Positions 60,494 to 64,000 of a stretch of DNA of 64,000 bases are shown here, piece by piece. The stretch spans positions 496,001-560,000 of the forward strand of contig CAXXXL010000003.1 in NCBI GenBank assembly GCA_963666505.2, in the 5' to 3' direction. Made by a program: the position numbers and the translations under genes. The DNA comes from JABGQS01 sp963666505. Its GTDB lineage: Bacteria; Bacillota; Clostridia; Christensenellales; SZUA-584. The notes below the pieces were generated by a model, which searched no databases, had not been told where the DNA came from, and saw nothing but the letters and a program-made list of their open reading frames with translations. How positions within the stretch are numbered: position 1 is the stretch's first letter; every line of letters starts with the position of its first letter.

Positions 60494-61194
60494 TTTGTTG
60501 TTGTGTCTTCAGGTGGCTGCTGCGGAGGAGTCTGCGGCGCTGCTGTGGAGGAGTCTGCGGCTGCTGCTGTGGAGGAGCCTGCGGCTGTCCGTATTGGGGC
60601 TGCTGTGGCTGTCCATACTGCGGTTGTCCGTATTGGGGCTGCTGCGGCTGTCCGTACTGCGGCTGTCCGTATTGGGGCTGCTGCGGGCTGTCCATACTGC
60701 GGCTGCCCATACTGCGGCTGCCCATACTGCGGCTGCCCATATTGCGGCTGCTGATATTGCGGCTGCGGTTGTGAATACTGTTGTTGCTTGTCTGCGTTAC
60801 GCCGCTGAAGATATTTTGTTGAATATGGTATGAATGCTAATATAGAAGCGGTAAAAGAAAGAAGCCCAAGAAGGAGTATGAAATACATATAGCCGAAAAA
60901 CCATGCGGATGAAATAGAGACTATGATTATCGGTATGGATGTTATTATCATGAATATACCACCGGTTATTCGGCTTCTCCTTACAAGACTGCCGCCAAGC
61001 ATACTTAGAAGACCGGTTGCGAATATGATTATGCCGACAAATGCGGAAGCGCTGTATCCGTAACCAAAGACGGAACCGAAAATGCCTCCGCCCAGGAAAA
61101 CACCTAATGCAGCTATTAGCGCGATGATGAAAATTAATATTCCTGATATTAAGCCCAGAACGACTGCAGAAACACGACCAGTGCTTTTTGACAT
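60490..61194 (-). CDS. Four-helix membrane protein with PQYGQ-repeat tail (two compensating indels)
   Basis: 234 residues, ATG behind GGAGG. Membrane helices lie at about 8-30, 45-65, 73-93 and 98-120. The tail begins PQYQQPQYGQPQYGQPQYGQ. Then the frame changes and encodes an Ala/Thr/Arg stretch before returning to PQTPPQQPPEDTTTK. Compared with the regular repeat, one extra G at 60685-60687 (plus strand) and one missing T near 60537-60539 (plus strand) explain the shift and the return. Without them the tail would read PQQPQYGQ throughout. Gln/Pro/Tyr tails of this kind are disordered. Function unknown. Confidence 0.72.
   Translation of the reverse strand: MSKSTGRVSAVVLGLISGILIFIIALIAALGVFLGGGIFGSVFGYGYSASAFVGIIIFATGLLSMLGGSLVRRSRITGGIFMIITSIPIIIVSISSAWFFGYMYFILLLGLLSFTASILAFIPYSTKYLQRRNADKQQQYSQPQPQYQQPQYGQPQYGQPQYGQPQYGQPAAAPIRTAAVRTAAAAPIRTTAVWTATAAPIRTAAGSSTAAAADSSTAAPQTPPQQPPEDTTTK
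60593..60770 (-). repeat. Low-complexity repeat tract encoding (PQYGQ)n
   Basis: On the minus strand the unit CCGCAGTATGGGCAG recurs with alternating PQYGQ and PQQPQYGQ spacing. The alternate codon use (CAA TAC GGA / CAG TAT GGG) is not uniform, so parts are older than others. Likely to expand and contract by slippage. Confidence 0.8.
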
Positions 61195-61404
61195 CTTAAA
61201 AACCTCCAGTACTAATATATTATGAAATAATCTTACTATTATTATAGCGGGTAGTCAAACGTTATTTAGAGCAATAGACATAAAAAGGGATATGGTGTAT
61301 GCTATATCAGACCGCCATATGTGTACAGGGTGTAAAAAAGCATAAAAAGTATTGATTTTAGTGCCGTAGGTTGTGTTATAATATACTGATTAGGAGGGGC
61401 TGTT

Positions 61405-62040
61405 ATGCACGATAGTAAGATTTCTGAAGCAGTAATAAACCGTCTGCCAAAGTATTACAGGTATCTTTCCGAACTTGAGGTAAAGGGAACACAGCGGGTG
61501 TCTTCTTCAAAGATGAGTTCCGACATGGGGCTTAACGCATCACAGATAAGAAGAGACCTAAATTGTTTCGGGGGCTTCGGCCAGCAGGGATACGGTTATC
61601 AGGTTGACAAGCTGAGAAACGAAATTAGGAAAATACTCGGCATAGGAAGAAGATATACTGCTGTTGTGGTTGGCGCAGGTAATATCGGACAAGCTCTGTT
61701 CAAATATAAGAATTTTAAAGACGAGGGCTATGAACTTGCTGCTATATTTGATGCAAGTATGGACGTAGTGAATAAAAAGATTGAGGGTATCACTGTGAGA
61801 CCTATTAGCGAGATGGCTCAGTTCGTAACACAGAACAATGTGAACCTTGGCATTATAACTACTCCTAAGCAATATGCGCAGCAGATAGCTGATGAACTTG
61901 TTGCGCTGGGAGTGAAGGGGATATGGAATTTTGCGCCGGTCGATGTTGTTGCAAGGCGTGGTGTATCTGTGGAGAACGTGCATCTTTCCGACAGCCTTTT
62001 CGTACTGTCGTACAGGATGAGGACGAATGAAGAAATTTAG
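61405..62040 (+). CDS. rex: Redox-sensing transcriptional repressor Rex
   Basis: 211 residues, ATG behind AGGAGGGG; a promoter TTGATT-N19-TATAAT lies at 61352-61382. N-terminal winged helix EAVINRLPKYYRYLSELE with SSSKMSSDMGLNASQIRRDLNCFGGFGQQGYGY, then the Rossmann domain VVVGAGNIGQALFKYKNF. Rex binds TTGTTAANNNNTTAACAA-type sites when NAD+ is high and lets go when NADH rises, controlling fermentation and anaerobic genes. A perfect site lies at 7776. It overlaps the yjbQ-like gene by 14 bases. Confidence 0.95.
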   Translation: MHDSKISEAVINRLPKYYRYLSELEVKGTQRVSSSKMSSDMGLNASQIRRDLNCFGGFGQQGYGYQVDKLRNEIRKILGIGRRYTAVVVGAGNIGQALFKYKNFKDEGYELAAIFDASMDVVNKKIEGITVRPISEMAQFVTQNNVNLGIITTPKQYAQQIADELVALGVKGIWNFAPVDVVARRGVSVENVHLSDSLFVLSYRMRTNEEI

Positions 62041-62416
62041 CATAGACACATCAAAACGTAGCGACATGGTGAACATTACCGGTCAGGTGCAAAGATGCGT
62101 TGATGACATAGGTATAAAGAGCGGCGTTGTGCATGTGTTCATACCGCATACTACCGCAGGGGTCTCAATAAACGAGAACGCAGACCCCGATGTTACAAGG
62201 GACGTTATGTATGCGCTGGAGCGTGCTGTGCCAAACGAAGGATTTGATCATTTTGAGGGCAACTCTGATGCGCACACCAAAGCGCAGCTTACCGGCTTTA
62301 GCGTGACTGTGATCGTTGAAGAAGGCAGGCTGGTGCTGGGTACGTGGCAGGGCATATATTTCTGCGAATTTGACGGACCGAGAAGGCGTCAGGTTTTTGT
62401 GCAGTGCACAAGCTGA
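62027..62416 (+). CDS. YjbQ-family protein (UPF0047)
   Basis: 129 residues. FSIDTSKRSDMVNITGQVQRCV, VHVFIPHTTAGVSINENADPDV and the C-terminal RLVLGTWQGIYFCEFDGPRRRQVFV are the family signature; conserved H and W/Q residues line a metal-binding site. Members are reported to have thiamine phosphate synthase activity in vitro. The ATG lies inside the rex coding region in another frame, so it is coupled to rex. Confidence 0.92.
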   Translation: MKKFSIDTSKRSDMVNITGQVQRCVDDIGIKSGVVHVFIPHTTAGVSINENADPDVTRDVMYALERAVPNEGFDHFEGNSDAHTKAQLTGFSVTVIVEEGRLVLGTWQGIYFCEFDGPRRRQVFVQCTS

Positions 62417-62479
62417 AATGATGTTGAATATTAAAGATTATATATAGTGCATTTGAGGCACGGGACTGGAAGGAGAAAC

Positions 62480-63997
62480 ATGGTTACAAGAAAGAGCAGA
62501 CAGATTAAGCTGATGAAAATGCTTTTTTGGACGCTGGGGGTGCTGGTAGTGGCCCTTATTGCAGTTCTAATAATAAACTTTACAACAAAGGGACAGGATA
62601 CTTCTCAGCAGGATCTTGAACAACTTTATGAAACGGCTGAATATGTTCCGGGCGTTTCTATCGGCGGAGTAGACGTTTCCGGGATGATGTATGAGGAAGC
62701 AAGCACAATACCGGAGCTTCTAACAATGGCCGGGTCTGCAACAGATGGTGTAGAGATAATAATAGACGTTAACGGAACACAGTATACATACAGCCCGGAA
62801 GAGCTGGGTATAACTTCGAACTATTCGCAGGTGCTGGAGCAGGCAATGCGGTATGGCAACGAAGGTTCTGGCTCGAAGATTAGGGAAGAAAGAGCGACAG
62901 CAAAAGAGGAAGGCACTGATTTTCCTATAGGACTGTATGTTGATGAAGAGATAGTCAAAGACAAGATAGTCGAGTTAAAAGCGGACATCGACGTGCTGCC
63001 TCAAGACGCTTCACTGGATATTGCGGACGATGTTTTAGGACCTGAGAGGTTCACATATATAAGCGAAGTCAAGGGAGTGGACGTTGATGCCGGACAGCTT
63101 GCAAAGCTTTTAAAAAGAAACGTAGAAGAAGGCAGTTATGGGCCCATCGAAGCGCCAGTTATAATAACAAATCCGACGATAAACGTTGCAACGCTTAAAG
63201 CAAACACACAGCTTATAGGCTCCTATTATTCGCTGTTCGATTCACCGACGCTTTCGAAAGAAGGAAGGGTGAACAATATAAAGATACTTTCTGATATTGT
63301 AAACGGTACTGTGATCAAACCGGGAGAAGCCTGGTCTATAAACGAAGTGGCAGGGCCGAGGAACGAACAGACTGCTCAAACTGTGGGCTGGACTTCTGCA
63401 CCTGGAATAAGCAACGGCAGATATGAAGACCAGATAGGCGGAGGAGTTTGTCAGGTTTCAAGTTCTGTCTATAACGCTGCTATACTTGCAGAGCTCACAA
63501 TAGTTCAGCGAAAGGCGCACAGCTGGCCGTCGGGGTATATTGAAAAGGGAATGGATGCCACGATAAGCACAGGAGGCCCGGACCTTGTTCTTGCCAATCC
63601 ATATAGTATGCCGATATACTTGGCTGTATACGTTGAAGAGGAAGAGTATAAAGTTACAGTGGAGGTATACGGACCTCCTCTGAAGCACGGCTATCAAGTG
63701 CAGTTTGTTACCAATCTTGTCAGGACTATACCTGCAGGCGAGCCGACGTATCATTTTGACTCTGAAACAGACCCGGAGGGCAACCCGATAGCCGAAGGAA
63801 AAACAGTTACATGGGTAAAGGAAAAGGACGGGCAGGTTTGGGAAGTTACCAAACAGTATGTAGATTCGGATGGAAACGTTGTAAGCTCTGAGCTCTTCTC
63901 GAGCAACCGGTATGACGCTTTCTCGGCGGTATATTATGTGAACGGGCCGGACCCCACTACCGTCGGGCCGACTCCGCTTCCAACAGACTCGCAGTAA
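62480..63997 (+). CDS. VanW-family cell-wall-associated protein
   Basis: 505 residues from the ATG at 62480 (AAGGAG upstream). One N-terminal membrane helix (about 13-36) places the rest outside the cell. A peptidoglycan-binding-like region (about 50-230, ISGVDVSGMMYEEA onward) is followed by the VanW domain, AWSINEVAGPRNEQTAQTVGW and QIGGGVCQVSSSVYNAAILAELTIVQRKAHSW, and a YGPP-containing C-terminal domain ending in a Pro/Thr-rich tail. VanW domains occur in wall proteins of Firmicutes; the catalytic role is not established. It ends on TAATAA just before the window edge. The frame is complete. Confidence 0.9.
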   Translation: MVTRKSRQIKLMKMLFWTLGVLVVALIAVLIINFTTKGQDTSQQDLEQLYETAEYVPGVSIGGVDVSGMMYEEASTIPELLTMAGSATDGVEIIIDVNGTQYTYSPEELGITSNYSQVLEQAMRYGNEGSGSKIREERATAKEEGTDFPIGLYVDEEIVKDKIVELKADIDVLPQDASLDIADDVLGPERFTYISEVKGVDVDAGQLAKLLKRNVEEGSYGPIEAPVIITNPTINVATLKANTQLIGSYYSLFDSPTLSKEGRVNNIKILSDIVNGTVIKPGEAWSINEVAGPRNEQTAQTVGWTSAPGISNGRYEDQIGGGVCQVSSSVYNAAILAELTIVQRKAHSWPSGYIEKGMDATISTGGPDLVLANPYSMPIYLAVYVEEEEYKVTVEVYGPPLKHGYQVQFVTNLVRTIPAGEPTYHFDSETDPEGNPIAEGKTVTWVKEKDGQVWEVTKQYVDSDGNVVSSELFSSNRYDAFSAVYYVNGPDPTTVGPTPLPTDSQ

Positions 63998-64000
63998 TAA

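Noticed and set aside
60593..60770. CRISPR array, suggested by regular short repeats
   Set aside because: The repeat is an in-frame coding repeat (PQYGQ) with no unique spacers of constant length and no cas genes.
1..64000. tRNA, rRNA and riboswitch elements
   Set aside because: No cloverleaf-like segments with CCA ends, no rRNA stretches, and no recognisable riboswitch core in the 5-prime leaders were seen by eye; a covariance-model search would be decisive.

Overview
The window looks like a chromosome segment of an anaerobic, moderate-GC member of the Bacillota (class Clostridia). This rests on AddAB instead of RecBCD, Rex, DegV, VanW-type, DUF3048 and RsgI-like proteins, an ECF sigma with its anti-sigma, strong AGGAGG ribosome sites, frequent TTG/GTG starts, and redox genes suited to anaerobic life. 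No tRNA, rRNA or CRISPR array was seen.

Layout. 1-6421: the right end of one IS200/IS605-type insertion sequence at the window edge, an RCC1-like membrane protein, an HD-fold/SagB-oxidoreductase pair, a sodium:solute symporter with its small accessory protein, and a complete second IS200-type copy. 6502-13304: a sulfur-handling locus with two TusA-like carriers, a LysR regulator, a YeeE/YedE channel split into two genes, a thioredoxin-reductase-like flavoprotein and two rhodanese lipoproteins, one with four rhodanese domains. A perfect clostridial Rex operator lies in front of the operon, and rex itself is at 61405. 13453-16168: a visibly AT-rich two-gene island (Cap4/DUF4297-like nuclease plus Rad50/SMC-like ATPase) resembling Lamassu/ABC-3C anti-phage systems. 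16417-22510: a surface-glycan locus with a frameshifted GT-C glycosyltransferase and a 32-codon relic of a paralogue, a sugar aminotransferase, a GT2 enzyme, an ATP-grasp ligase and dTDP-glucose 4,6-dehydratase. 22627-27535: an orange-protein-like metal/sulfur cluster of two NifX-like proteins, two ferredoxin-MinD ATPases, a CoA-disulfide-reductase-like flavoprotein, a DUF5320 protein and a DUF134 regulator. These are tied together by a repeated operator (GACATATRCCC) placed over or just after their promoters.

27590-49000: mostly housekeeping and envelope genes. They include DegV, RidA, an isolated tail-collar/collagen-like adhesin, DUF3048 and chagasin-type lipoproteins, galE with an SDR enzyme, a diguanylate cyclase, a UroD-like/DapA-like pair followed by a VOC protein, the sigma/anti-sigma pair, an M29 aminopeptidase, a GtrB-like glycosyltransferase, a TPR-like protein, an iron alcohol dehydrogenase and an AI-2E family permease. 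49147-64000: addBA, a CoA-disulfide reductase-rhodanese fusion, a PadR/HAAS pair, a metallophosphoesterase, a membrane-protein pair with a PQYGQ repeat tail, rex-yjbQ and a VanW-family protein.

A recurring theme is sulfane-sulfur and redox chemistry: seven rhodanese domains, two TusA proteins, two CoA-disulfide-reductase-type flavoproteins and the orange-protein-like cluster. A second theme is single-base indels in short homopolymers (17740, 30425-30429, 60685-60687, about 60537). These break or locally reframe three genes and may be real or may be sequence errors.
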